Below, piece by piece: positions 23,956 through 33,181 of a DNA stretch of 64,000 bases (position 1 is the first letter of the stretch; every line of letters begins with the position of its first letter). The notes under the pieces were generated by a model, which worked only from the letters and a program-made list of their open reading frames with translations, had not been told where the DNA came from and made no database searches. This stretch comes from Sporosarcina sp. FSL W8-0480 (GTDB lineage: Bacteria > Bacillota > Bacilli > Bacillales_A > Planococcaceae), in the NCBI RefSeq assembly GCF_037963765.1, contig NZ_CP150166.1, forward strand, positions 1,371,501 to 1,435,500. Direction: 5' to 3'. The position numbers and the translations under genes are program-made.

Positions 23956-26900
23956 TAAGGTTGGGTTCATCAACTTCTGGGTGTACGAGAATGAAGAGTA
24001 TGACTTTTACAAAGGCAACATTCTATACAGAGGGGAAAATGGTCAAGGAAAGTCCGTTTCGATGCAATCGATAGTTCCACTCATGCTGGATGGTAACAAA
24101 CACCCATCCAGAATTGACCCTTTTGGTACGGGAAAGAGACGCATTATCGATTATTTCATGGTGAATGATGTCGTGGATAAAAACAAAGTTGCTTACTTAT
24201 ATTTAACTTACCAGAAAAAAGAATCGAAAGAGTTGATTACAACCGCTATCGGAATGAAGCCGAAAGATGATTCTACTGTCGATTTTTGGGGGTTCGTTTT
24301 GAAAGATGAAAGAATTGAAGTTGATTTCCCTTTAACAAAAAGTATTGGATTCAACAAAGACGGTTTGGAAGAGTTCGTGCCGTTATCCAAACTTGAATTA
24401 AAGAAACTCATTAAAACGAAAAAGAACGCTGTCTATGTGGAAACACAAAGAGAATATGCAGAAGAAGTAAATAAGCATATCTTTAAATATGAGAATGTGG
24501 ATTTGTTTAAAGAATTGACGGACTTGTTAATTCAAATTCGCTCCCCGAAATTATCAAAAGAGCAAAAACCGAATATTTTGTACGACGCATTGAAAAAAGC
24601 GTTGCCCGAACTCCCGTCAAGCGACTACACCATGATTTCAAACACCATTACGGACATTGATGACCGGAATCGGAAAATAGAAAACACCGAAAATGATTTA
24701 GTGTTGGCAAAAGAGTTGGCGGATGAATATGGTAATTACTGCGAGAGTGTGTTCAGTCATGCAGCTTACCGATTTGTTGAAGCAGTCAATACAGAAAAAC
24801 GGTTAACGAGTATTGTTGCGAAAAAAGAAGAGAAGTTGGTTGACGAGCTTGCAACTTTCAAGAAGTCGAAAGAAAGACTGGAAGTGTTGGAACTGGAACA
24901 AAGTGCAGCCAAGAATAAGCTGGATTTAATAGAAACGCCAGAATTACGAAGCATGAACAATGATAAGGAGAAGAAAGAAAAGGAATTGCTGAAAAAGAAG
25001 GAGGATGTACAAAAGAAAACTTCTCAGCGTGATTCAAATGAGTCTACGATGAATCAATTAAAAATTTCAGTAAAGTCTTTTGAAGATGCATGTTTCGACA
25101 TCGAAAGAGCGTTGAACAACGAAATTGCTGACATCGAACATATCGCAGAAGAGATTCAGTTCCCGGAAAATGACACGTACATCTCTGCTGTAAAAGATAA
25201 TTTGATTCATTTTCGAAGAGACAAAGGATATTTTACTGCTTGGACAACACGCTTAAAAGACCATGTCAGCAAACTAAAGAACGTCATCGCCCTATTTAAT
25301 GAAGAAGAACGATTGAAAGAGATGGCTGATACAAAGAGAGAAGAACTCAGAGAAAATGAGTCCGAAATAGAAGAAGCCACGAGAGTGTTGAATTCTACGA
25401 TTAAAGCGTTGGAATATGAGAAAATGACATATAAGACTGAGTTTCGCGATTGGCTACAGGAGAACGAAGAGTTTTATATTGTTCAGGATAAAATTGGTGA
25501 ACTAATGTATATTGTTGAGAATATATATGAGGACTCACGAATGATTCCAAGTGTTATTGAAAGCGAACTATCTGCTTTACGAGATGCGTTATTAGAACCA
25601 ATCAATGACTTGTTTTACAATAATCGAGCTGATATGAAAAACCTAACGGATGAATTGACTGAACTAAAGAACGATAAACAACGGCTTGAAAATGTAAAAG
25701 AGATAGAGCCGAAAAGCCGTAGAGTGGAGACTGTAAAACAACGAGAAATGCTTCTGAAGAAGAATATCCCTTTTATTCCGTTTTACCAAGCAGTTGATTT
25801 TGCGGAGGGAGTATCGGCTGAAGACAAAGAAAGAATCGAGTCAGCACTTTACGATATGGGTGTACTCGATGCATTAATTGTTCCTGCGGACCATTATGAT
25901 TATGTCGCAGAAAATGATGCCGTGTTGCTTCCAAAACCGGTAAACGGCAAAGCAGAAACATTAGATAAGTATTTGACGGTTGTAACTCACGACATGGATG
26001 TGTCGGATAATGATATTACTGCAATTCTCAAAAGCATCGTTGTAGGTTCAGTAGAAGAGAACACTGCACTTACGATGGACGGTAAATACAGTATCGGTAT
26101 TTTGAGAGGAAAAGCGGCAAAACAACGAGAGGCGTCTTTCATTGGGGAAGAAGCAAGGCGAAGAAATAGAGAAGAGAAAATAGCAGAAGTAAATCAGCAA
26201 ATCGAGGAGGTAAACGAAAGAATCTCCGAGTTAACGCAAAGAGAAGTAACCATTCGTGAGCGTAGAGCATTATTGGCAAAAGAATACGAATCACGACCTA
26301 TCCAAGCTAAAATTACAGAGATGCATGAACAAAGGAAACAGGATGCTTATCAATTGAACTTACTTGAAGAAAGAAATGAAAAAATGAAAGCTCTCCATCA
26401 ACGGTTATCGGATGATTATGCAAAACAACGCAATGAACGAATCATGCAAAGCAGTTTCCTAAAAGGTCCAAAAGATAAAGAGACTATTGCGCAAATCGTC
26501 GAGACAGCGGAAGGGGAGTATCGCGACTTTATCCAATCACTGGCAAATGGTTTTCATTCATTTGAAACGAAAAAAGTGGAGATTGAAGGGGCGCTGGAAA
26601 GGTTAGAAAACATTGTTTTGGCGAATGACCAAATATGTTCTGAAATTGATGACTTGGAGCGGGGTATTAAAACTGTTCAAAAGGAAATCGAGAACATAGA
26701 TGCCATACTGGAAACAAAAGGAATTAAGAAGATTGAAAAAGAGATTGAAATGGAACGAAAAAAGCTGGCTGAAATCGTGAAAGAAATTCCATTGAAAATT
26801 GAAGAAAAGACCAATCTGCAAAACAGTATTGCTAACCTGAAAAGTGAAATCGAGAGAAGCCAACGTGAACATTCATTTGCGAACGAACTGTTAGCGGCAA

Positions 26901-28168
26901 GAAGAGAAGTATTTGAAAATGAAGTCCGAGGTAGGGGTGTGGAGTCGCTATCAGATATTTATCAGCTAGCAACAGAAAAAAAAGATCAACGCGCAAATGT
27001 TTCGGATGCAATACAAAAAATGCAGGAATCTGTCTATGACATCCGCTCGAGAGGTTTGGAAGACTATTCCTTAACCAGTCGTGAATCGGTTTCTGGAACA
27101 TACACCATAGACTTACAAGAGTTTGAGGATAAAAAGGACATCATCTCGATTTTGAAAGATGAAAGAAAGCGCGTAAATGTAGTTCTCTTTGTAAAAGGGA
27201 CAAAAATGAATCCGCAAGAATTCCATGACCACTTGGAGAGTCAGTTGATTCAACAAAAGTTGTACCTGAAAAAAGAGGAAGAAGCGTTAATCAAAAATGT
27301 CATGATTCAAGGAACGGGTGAGAAAATCAGACAATTAATCGTTAAAGCGGAAAAATGGAGAGATGACATCAACCACTACATGAAACAGATGAACAATTCC
27401 ATTGACTTGCGTTTGATTTGGTCACCAATCAGTAAAGAGGATATGGGCAGAGAAGATGCTTTGTCTACAACCAGATTAGTCGAATTGTTGGGGCGTGATT
27501 TTGATACGTTGAAAGACACGGATATCGAAGCCTTAAGTCAACATTTCATATCGAAAATCAATGTTGCAAAAGAAAATCTTAATAACAAAAATAAAAAAAG
27601 TGATGCTGAGAACTTAGAGCAGGCATTGAAAAAAGTGTTGGATTATCGCGATTGGTATCAGTTCAAGATTATGTATCAATTACCTGGAGCTAGAGAGAAG
27701 ACATTGAATGAAGATAATCTCCCTAAATTGAGCGGTGGAGAAAAGGCGATGGCGATTTACATTCCGTTGTTCGCTGCAGCTTATTCCAAGTATAGTGCAG
27801 CGGGTGATGACGCACCTTATATCGTTGCTCTTGACGAAGCTTATGCCGGGGTGGATGAGAACAATGTCTCTGAAATGTTTGGTTTCATGGAACAGTTCGG
27901 TTTCGATTATATACTTACTTCACAGTCATTATGGGCAGATTTTGAAACCGTTCCAGGTATTAATATTTATGAATTGAGTTTCGATAAAGAGGCTCGTTTT
28001 GTTTACGCTGAACCGTGGAGATGGAACGGTAAACGGTTAACGTTAAACGAAGAGATATTGGAAAGGAATAGGTTAACAGTTCAAGATGAACTTGACTTCG
28101 ACTTTGATTTTGAACCAAATCTTAAACATCACAGGGGTGTTGACGTTGGAAAACAGGCTAATAACTGA
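23912..28168 (+). CDS. jetC: Wadjet SMC-like ATPase JetC (TIGR02680 type)
   Basis: 1,418-aa MukB/SMC-like motor. Walker A is GENGQGKS (residues 41-48); two long coiled-coil arms run from about 260-520 and 740-1010, separated by a hinge-like region around 600-740. The ABC signature LSGGEKAM is near 1272 and Walker B YIVALDEAYAGVDEN near 1305. All catalytic motifs are intact. ATG 23912 has AGAGGAG upstream; ATG 23918 is also possible. The complex extrudes DNA loops and hands DNA to the JetD nuclease, as shown for characterised Wadjet systems. Confidence 0.92.
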   Translation: MVMAKDSRENRWEPSKVGFINFWVYENEEYDFYKGNILYRGENGQGKSVSMQSIVPLMLDGNKHPSRIDPFGTGKRRIIDYFMVNDVVDKNKVAYLYLTYQKKESKELITTAIGMKPKDDSTVDFWGFVLKDERIEVDFPLTKSIGFNKDGLEEFVPLSKLELKKLIKTKKNAVYVETQREYAEEVNKHIFKYENVDLFKELTDLLIQIRSPKLSKEQKPNILYDALKKALPELPSSDYTMISNTITDIDDRNRKIENTENDLVLAKELADEYGNYCESVFSHAAYRFVEAVNTEKRLTSIVAKKEEKLVDELATFKKSKERLEVLELEQSAAKNKLDLIETPELRSMNNDKEKKEKELLKKKEDVQKKTSQRDSNESTMNQLKISVKSFEDACFDIERALNNEIADIEHIAEEIQFPENDTYISAVKDNLIHFRRDKGYFTAWTTRLKDHVSKLKNVIALFNEEERLKEMADTKREELRENESEIEEATRVLNSTIKALEYEKMTYKTEFRDWLQENEEFYIVQDKIGELMYIVENIYEDSRMIPSVIESELSALRDALLEPINDLFYNNRADMKNLTDELTELKNDKQRLENVKEIEPKSRRVETVKQREMLLKKNIPFIPFYQAVDFAEGVSAEDKERIESALYDMGVLDALIVPADHYDYVAENDAVLLPKPVNGKAETLDKYLTVVTHDMDVSDNDITAILKSIVVGSVEENTALTMDGKYSIGILRGKAAKQREASFIGEEARRRNREEKIAEVNQQIEEVNERISELTQREVTIRERRALLAKEYESRPIQAKITEMHEQRKQDAYQLNLLEERNEKMKALHQRLSDDYAKQRNERIMQSSFLKGPKDKETIAQIVETAEGEYRDFIQSLANGFHSFETKKVEIEGALERLENIVLANDQICSEIDDLERGIKTVQKEIENIDAILETKGIKKIEKEIEMERKKLAEIVKEIPLKIEEKTNLQNSIANLKSEIERSQREHSFANELLAARREVFENEVRGRGVESLSDIYQLATEKKDQRANVSDAIQKMQESVYDIRSRGLEDYSLTSRESVSGTYTIDLQEFEDKKDIISILKDERKRVNVVLFVKGTKMNPQEFHDHLESQLIQQKLYLKKEEEALIKNVMIQGTGEKIRQLIVKAEKWRDDINHYMKQMNNSIDLRLIWSPISKEDMGREDALSTTRLVELLGRDFDTLKDTDIEALSQHFISKINVAKENLNNKNKKSDAENLEQALKKVLDYRDWYQFKIMYQLPGAREKTLNEDNLPKLSGGEKAMAIYIPLFAAAYSKYSAAGDDAPYIVALDEAYAGVDENNVSEMFGFMEQFGFDYILTSQSLWADFETVPGINIYELSFDKEARFVYAEPWRWNGKRLTLNEEILERNRLTVQDELDFDFDFEPNLKHHRGVDVGKQANN

Positions 28169-29450
28169 GGCAAAAGAATATTTTGGGAGACAGGCATATA
28201 AACGCCTGTTTTTCTCTTTCAAGGACAGGATAGAGGCGCTTGGGAAAGTGGGGGGCTCTGCGTTATTCTCCCCGAATGAAGAAGAACGAAAAATGATTGA
28301 GAATTGGTTCGGTCGAAAGCTCGAAGGGCAAACAATCAGTATTTCGCTTGTGCAATTTGAAAAACGTCTAAAAGGTAGTAAGTTCGAGGAGTTGACGCTT
28401 TGGAAACTTGTCGAAATGATCACCAATCAGCCAATTGTATTAAGAACGGAAAGAATGGCAAAAGAAGAACGAAGAAAAAAAGAGTATTTTGAAGGTCTCC
28501 TAAATTCATACCCTCACCCGAATGCACAATTCATTATTACTAAAATGCTACGAAGGGAAAAAGGCGTAACTGGACTGCTTGCATCCTATAATAAGGGTGA
28601 TAAAGAAAGCATCGAGATACTATTGAAAGCCATATCCAACCTGCCAACAGATGGCGAATTTGTAAGGATTCCTATTTTTGCAGAGCGGATTGCGGGTAAT
28701 CCACATTACTTCGATAAGACGACTAAACTGACTCAGGCGTTAGAATTATTGCTCGCTGCACAAGAAAATCGACACTATAGAAGTGACATGGACGCGGAAG
28801 AAAAAGCGAACCTTCTTTCTGTGTTTGGTTTGGCAAAGGATGATTTACACAGTTTTGTAACATGTTACGGTTTGGAGGCGTATTACAAGGATGAACAAGT
28901 GAAACAATGGTTTTGGGCAAATAAAGAAAAAACGGTACAAAATATTCCGTTACGCTCTATAAATAGAATAGATAGGGTAGAACCGACTGAGGGCGAAGTG
29001 GTATTTGTTATTGAAAACAGTGCTGTATATTCCAGTGTTATTGACATGTTAGAGGATAACCTGGTGCCAATTGTTTGTACACATGGAAACTTCAAATTGT
29101 CTGGTCTTCTCATGTTAAATAAATTAGTTAAAAGTAATACAATTATTTATTATTCGGGTGATATGGATGTTAAAGGTATTACCATGGCAAATTACTTGAA
29201 GAAGAAATATGGAGAAAATGTATGGTTTTGGCGGATGGGAATAGAAGATTACTTTGAATCCATATCTCAAGTCAAGATTAATGAAAAGTCGTTAAGAAGG
29301 TTAAATTATATACATGAACCTTGTTTGCAACCTGTCATTGACATCTTGAAGGAGAAAATGATTGCGGGTTATCAAGAGCCATTAATAGCAAAGTATGTTT
29401 CGGATATAAAACAATATTTAAATGCAAATGGTTTTTTTACTGACACCTAA
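28146..29450 (+). CDS. jetD: Wadjet nuclease JetD (TOPRIM-like, TIGR02679/DUF2399 type)
   Basis: 434 aa from TTG 28146 (MENRLITEAKEYF), placed after GGGGTG and overlapping the jetC stop; a longer frame from 28086 lacks a ribosome site. Signatures of the TIGR02679 (type II JetD) family are clear: FVRIPIFAERIAGNPHYFD, VFVIENSAVYSSVID, VCTHGNFKLSGLLML and the TOPRIM-like acidic motif IIYYSGDMDVKGI. JetD cleaves DNA after loop extrusion stalls. A hairpin terminator covers the stop codon, so the operon is jetA-B-C-D. Confidence 0.88.
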   Translation: MENRLITEAKEYFGRQAYKRLFFSFKDRIEALGKVGGSALFSPNEEERKMIENWFGRKLEGQTISISLVQFEKRLKGSKFEELTLWKLVEMITNQPIVLRTERMAKEERRKKEYFEGLLNSYPHPNAQFIITKMLRREKGVTGLLASYNKGDKESIEILLKAISNLPTDGEFVRIPIFAERIAGNPHYFDKTTKLTQALELLLAAQENRHYRSDMDAEEKANLLSVFGLAKDDLHSFVTCYGLEAYYKDEQVKQWFWANKEKTVQNIPLRSINRIDRVEPTEGEVVFVIENSAVYSSVIDMLEDNLVPIVCTHGNFKLSGLLMLNKLVKSNTIIYYSGDMDVKGITMANYLKKKYGENVWFWRMGIEDYFESISQVKINEKSLRRLNYIHEPCLQPVIDILKEKMIAGYQEPLIAKYVSDIKQYLNANGFFTDT

Positions 29451-29470
29451 CTGTGATTGGTGTCTTTTTC
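29442..29470 (+). terminator. Terminator of the jet operon
   Basis: GACACC / GGTGTC stem starting within the last jetD codons, followed by five T. Confidence 0.7.
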
Positions 29471-29772
29471 GTTGAGTCTCTTTACTTGTTAGAAAAACTA
29501 GTATTACTAAGGACCAGAACTATAAGCGCTTATAAAGGAAGAAATGTATTTAACCACTAGTCTGGAAAGGATTGGTGGTTATTTCTGTGTTTGCTGATAT
29601 TGTACATTCCATTGCGAAACAAGATTCAGCAATTACTACGTTAGGGTTCATCAATTTTTATTGTTGATATTTCCGTGCAGAATATGCAAAACTACTGGGA
29701 ATATAGTCTTGCGGTAAATGGGGTATTGTAAGACAATGGAATTATAGAATTTTTTAAAAAGTTGGTGTACTT
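29471..29772. other. Spacer between jet operon and helicase gene
   Basis: A short open stretch from GTG 29588 (FADIVHSIAKQDSAITT) has coding-like content but ends after ~26 codons and looks like a fragment. No clear promoter. Confidence 0.35.
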
Positions 29773-31704
29773 ATGATTATATATGAATCTACAAAAGAAC
29801 AATTTGTCGGAGATGTTGTCAATGAATTACTCATTGACCGTCTATACAATTCATATCAGAAAAAAATAGGACGCACATCGAAAGCTGAAATTCGTTCATG
29901 GGAGAATTCATTGCAAAAGATGTCCAATGTTATGCAGGACGATGAAATTCCAAATGACGCGGCGGTTGCAATTGAGTTCAATATTCCGAACACTTCTAAA
30001 CGAGTGGATTTCTTAATTGCTGGCAATGACGGCAATCAGGATCATGTCGTCATAGTAGAGCTTAAGCAGTGGGAAGAAGTTGAAAAGGTAACCAATCGAG
30101 ATGCAATTGTAAGAACGTATGTAGGTGGAGGCAACCGTAATATAATCCATCCATCCTATCAAGCGTGGTCATATGCTGCACTCATTGAAGACTTCAATGA
30201 GAATGTGCAAGAAAAAGAAATTCAGTTAAAGCCTTGTGCTTATTTACATAACTACAGGAAAACAGAAAATGATCCTTTAACAGATGACCATTACAAAGCT
30301 CATCTTGAAAAGGCCCCTGTTTTTACAAAGGGTGAAATACAAAAACTTCGAGCATTCATAAAGAAGTTCATTCGAAAAGGCGATCAGAATCATCTTATCT
30401 ATCAAATTGAAAACGGAAAAATCCGACCTTCAAAATCGTTACAAGACGCGCTGAATAACATGCTAAAAGGAAACGAAGAGTTCATCATGATTGATGAACA
30501 AAAAGTATTCTTTGAAGAGGCGTTCCATCAGGCAATTGAAGCGGTTAAGACAAATACTAAGCAAGTCATGATTGTCGAGGGAGGCCCAGGTACAGGGAAA
30601 TCAGTGTTAGCAATCAATTTATTAGTGAAACTTATAGATCAGGGACTTCTCGCAATGTATGTAACAAAGAACTCGGCACCACGAGAAGTGTATTCAACCA
30701 AGCTAAAGGGTGACTTTAGAAAAACACATATTGATAATCTATTCAAAGGCTCAGGGAGTTTTACAGAGGTCGATGATAATGAATTCGATGTACTGATTGT
30801 TGATGAAGCCCATCGTCTAAACGAAAAATCTGGGATGTTCCGTAACAAAGGCGAAAACCAGGTTAAAGAGTTAATAAAAGGATCGAAATTCACCATATTT
30901 TTCATTGATGAAAACCAAAAAGTCACTTTAAGCGATATTGGCAGTGTCGATATGATCAAAAAGTATGCAAGGCAATACAATGCAGATATCATTTCATGTG
31001 CACTCACATCACAATTCCGTTGCGATGGGTCCGACGGATATATAGCATGGCTTGATGATGTGCTCCAAATAAGAAATACAGCAAATAAAAACGATTTGGG
31101 AATGGATTATGATATTAGACTTTATGATAATCCGAATGAGATGTTAGAAGAAATCGAAAGGCTGAATGAACGAAATAATAAATCACGAGTAATGGCAGGC
31201 TATTGCTGGGAATGGCCAAAGAAAAATCGTCAAGACGTAAATCACCATGATATTAGTATTCCAGAACACGATTTTGGAATCAGTTGGAATATCGAAAACA
31301 CATGGGCAATCGAGAATTCTTCTGTTAGGGAAGCGGGCTGTATCCATACCGCACAGGGATTAGAGTTTGACTATGTCGGGGTTATCATTGGTGACGATAT
31401 GCGATTTGAGAACGGACAAATTATTACGGACTTTACAAAGCGGGCAAAGACGGATCAATCCCTAAAGGGAATAAAAGGAATTGCGAAGGAAGATTTGGAA
31501 AAAGCACATACTTTGGCAGATCCTATTATCCGGAATACGTATAGAACGTTGATGACGCGTGGGCAGAAAGGGTGCTTTGTGTTTTGTACAGATTCTGCTT
31601 TGCAGGAGTATTTGAAGGAAAGGCTGGAGAAGGTTACTTTGTATCGTAGGGAGAGGGAGGAAACACTGTATTTGGTGGATAATGAAGAAGGGTATGATAC
31701 TTAA
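29773..31704 (+). CDS. PD-(D/E)XK nuclease-DUF2075 helicase fusion, candidate defence protein
   Basis: 643 aa. The N-terminal ~200 residues resemble a PD-(D/E)XK nuclease: AIEFNIPN, KRVDFLIAG with an Asp near 79, and VIVELKQW near 96. Residues from about 250 form a superfamily-1-like helicase of the DUF2075 group with Walker A VEGGPGTGKS (about 270), Walker B VLIVDEAHRL (about 342), FFIDENQKV, SQFRCDGSDGY and the late motif HTAQGLEFDYVGVI. The gene follows the Wadjet operon after a terminator and is therefore a separate unit. Nuclease-helicase fusions beside known defence genes often act in defence, but this is inference from position. ATG 29773 lacks a strong ribosome site. Confidence 0.75.
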   Translation: MIIYESTKEQFVGDVVNELLIDRLYNSYQKKIGRTSKAEIRSWENSLQKMSNVMQDDEIPNDAAVAIEFNIPNTSKRVDFLIAGNDGNQDHVVIVELKQWEEVEKVTNRDAIVRTYVGGGNRNIIHPSYQAWSYAALIEDFNENVQEKEIQLKPCAYLHNYRKTENDPLTDDHYKAHLEKAPVFTKGEIQKLRAFIKKFIRKGDQNHLIYQIENGKIRPSKSLQDALNNMLKGNEEFIMIDEQKVFFEEAFHQAIEAVKTNTKQVMIVEGGPGTGKSVLAINLLVKLIDQGLLAMYVTKNSAPREVYSTKLKGDFRKTHIDNLFKGSGSFTEVDDNEFDVLIVDEAHRLNEKSGMFRNKGENQVKELIKGSKFTIFFIDENQKVTLSDIGSVDMIKKYARQYNADIISCALTSQFRCDGSDGYIAWLDDVLQIRNTANKNDLGMDYDIRLYDNPNEMLEEIERLNERNNKSRVMAGYCWEWPKKNRQDVNHHDISIPEHDFGISWNIENTWAIENSSVREAGCIHTAQGLEFDYVGVIIGDDMRFENGQIITDFTKRAKTDQSLKGIKGIAKEDLEKAHTLADPIIRNTYRTLMTRGQKGCFVFCTDSALQEYLKERLEKVTLYRREREETLYLVDNEEGYDT

Positions 31705-31719
31705 GCTGATTCGGAGTAT

Positions 31720-31760
31720 CAGTTTCTAATTGAATTCGGAATTGTTTTACGCTGGTACCT
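31720..31760. repeat. Family A repeat with altered arm (copy A4)
   Basis: AGTTTCTAATTGAATTCGGAATTG TTTTA then CGCTGGTACC. In other copies the arm reads TTTTAGAACCTGGTACC. The variant ACGCTGGTACC is exactly the sequence seen at the right junction of the IS110/IS1111 copies, so this site may be the scar of a lost insertion. Confidence 0.6.
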
Positions 31761-32017
31761 TTTTTTATCATGAAGATGAATTTGGAATTGCGTTTACTAC
31801 TAATGGAGATACAGAATTTTATTTCCGAACTAATGAAGAAGCGATTATTCCATACATTAAAACAAATTTTGAGGATACTGATTTAAAAGAGGTTGTTATT
31901 GGTCCGAAAAATAATAGTGATCTTGCTAAAATTGGAATTCAAACTTACTTAAAAAAATTAGGCTATGACCTATCTAACGTATCAGTTGAAAAGTCTTCTA
32001 TCCCATTAAGGTTTTAA
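31730..32017 (+). CDS. Hypothetical 95-aa protein starting inside a repeat
   Basis: The open frame begins at TTG 31730 within family A copy A4, so its first ~11 residues are repeat-encoded. The remainder (YHEDEFGIAFTTNGDTEFYF, EVVIGPKNNSDLAKIGIQTYL) has the look of a small alpha/beta domain. There is no usable Shine-Dalgarno. Either the true N-terminus was replaced by repeat insertion or this is the tail of a truncated gene. No family recognised. Confidence 0.4.
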   Translation: MNSELFYAGTFFYHEDEFGIAFTTNGDTEFYFRTNEEAIIPYIKTNFEDTDLKEVVIGPKNNSDLAKIGIQTYLKKLGYDLSNVSVEKSSIPLRF

Positions 32018-32209
32018 TGAAATCATCTTTAAGCTTGTCCCCTTTGAAGGGAACCTATCAAGCGGTTGACCTAATTTCTGTAAGTCGGTAGTTGAATATG
32101 AATCTATAATAAGTCTTATTGTTTTTACAAACAACGGGGGAGGGTACGAGGCTCTTTATGTACTAAGGTATTAAATGAGCCAACAATAAAAATCTATTGG
32201 AGGCAATAA
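32018..32209. other. Intergenic spacer, nothing recognised
   Basis: AT-rich, non-coding, with a GGAGG just before the next gene. Confidence 0.35.
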
Positions 32210-33091
32210 ATGAATAGAAAAACTAAATCAAATCATAATAAAAAGTACTTTTCTGATGGTGAAGTGTTAGAAAAAGAAGAAGTGAAATTCAACCTTTTTG
32301 ATACTGGATTAATAATAGGCATAATTACAGTTTTGGGTTATGTAATAGCATATGCTTACCAAAAAGGTTATTGGCAATATTATGGTATTACACAAGAGTT
32401 TTTAACACAAATTAGCATAGTTAATATATTGGTTTCCATAACAGTAATTGTTTTTGGTATAGGTACATTGTTTCTCTCGTATCAAGGATTGGTAGGTCCT
32501 TTCCGAAATGTAAAAACATCAATATATGTAAAAGTTATTATGAGCTTCTTGCCAAGTTTTTTCATCTTATCTGCGATATTAATATTATTACCTAGGAATC
32601 TCATTGAAATTAAGCCGATTTATTTTGTTTATGGTTTGTTAGCTCTATTAATATTATGTTTCACCTCACCAATAATAAGTGAATTTAAAGTAAAGGGTTA
32701 TAAAAACAAATTAAAAAAAAGTATAGAAAGTAAGATGGATGAAGGAGTAACAATCGAAAATATTGTTTTAAAATATAAACTGTATCCTTCAGCTAAATTT
32801 TTTTACTTATACGTAATTTTTATGTTTTCCTTTGGGATAGCATATGCTTGGGGGTATAATAATGCCGTTGATAGAGAAAACTATCTTCTCTTTGATTCTT
32901 TTGGACAAACACATTTAGTAATAGATAGTACTAGTGATAAACTTATAGTAACTCCAGTTAATTTATCAAAAAAGGAAATTAACAAGATCTTTCAGGTTAT
33001 TGAAATTAACTCTGATAGAGATAAGCCACTTATGCTACAAAATGTCAAAATAAGAGGAGGGATCAGTGTTAGTAAGGAGCCTGTATATTAG
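32210..33091 (+). CDS. Hypothetical membrane protein
   Basis: 293 aa, very AT-rich codon use compared with flanking genes, suggesting recent acquisition. After a polar N-terminus it has about five hydrophobic segments (FDTGLIIGIITVLGYVI, ISIVNILVSITVIVFGIG, FLPSFFILSAILILL, YFVYGLLALLILCF, FFYLYVIFMFSFGIAY) and a C-terminal soluble domain of ~75 residues. TTGGAGG precedes the ATG. No family recognised. It lies next to the defence genes and could be an effector, but nothing in the sequence proves this. Confidence 0.65.
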   Translation: MNRKTKSNHNKKYFSDGEVLEKEEVKFNLFDTGLIIGIITVLGYVIAYAYQKGYWQYYGITQEFLTQISIVNILVSITVIVFGIGTLFLSYQGLVGPFRNVKTSIYVKVIMSFLPSFFILSAILILLPRNLIEIKPIYFVYGLLALLILCFTSPIISEFKVKGYKNKLKKSIESKMDEGVTIENIVLKYKLYPSAKFFYLYVIFMFSFGIAYAWGYNNAVDRENYLLFDSFGQTHLVIDSTSDKLIVTPVNLSKKEINKIFQVIEINSDRDKPLMLQNVKIRGGISVSKEPVY

Positions 33092-33105
33092 TTAAATTAA
33101 TTTTA

Positions 33106-33151
33106 GTACCAGGTTCTCATTGAATTTTGAATTATTTTCGAACCTGGTACC
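33106..33151. repeat. Palindromic repeat, family A (copy A5)
   Basis: GTACCAGGTTCTCATTGAA...TTTTCGAACCTGGTACC, well preserved and uninterrupted. Confidence 0.85.
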
Positions 33152-33181
33152 TTTACTAATATAATTGTATAGTATCTTTCC

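Noticed and set aside
21191-28168. Reading jetA-B-C as a housekeeping MukBEF/MksBEF condensin
   Set aside because: The following JetD-type TOPRIM nuclease gene is coupled to jetC, and the kleisin and MukE-like proteins carry Wadjet-family signatures.
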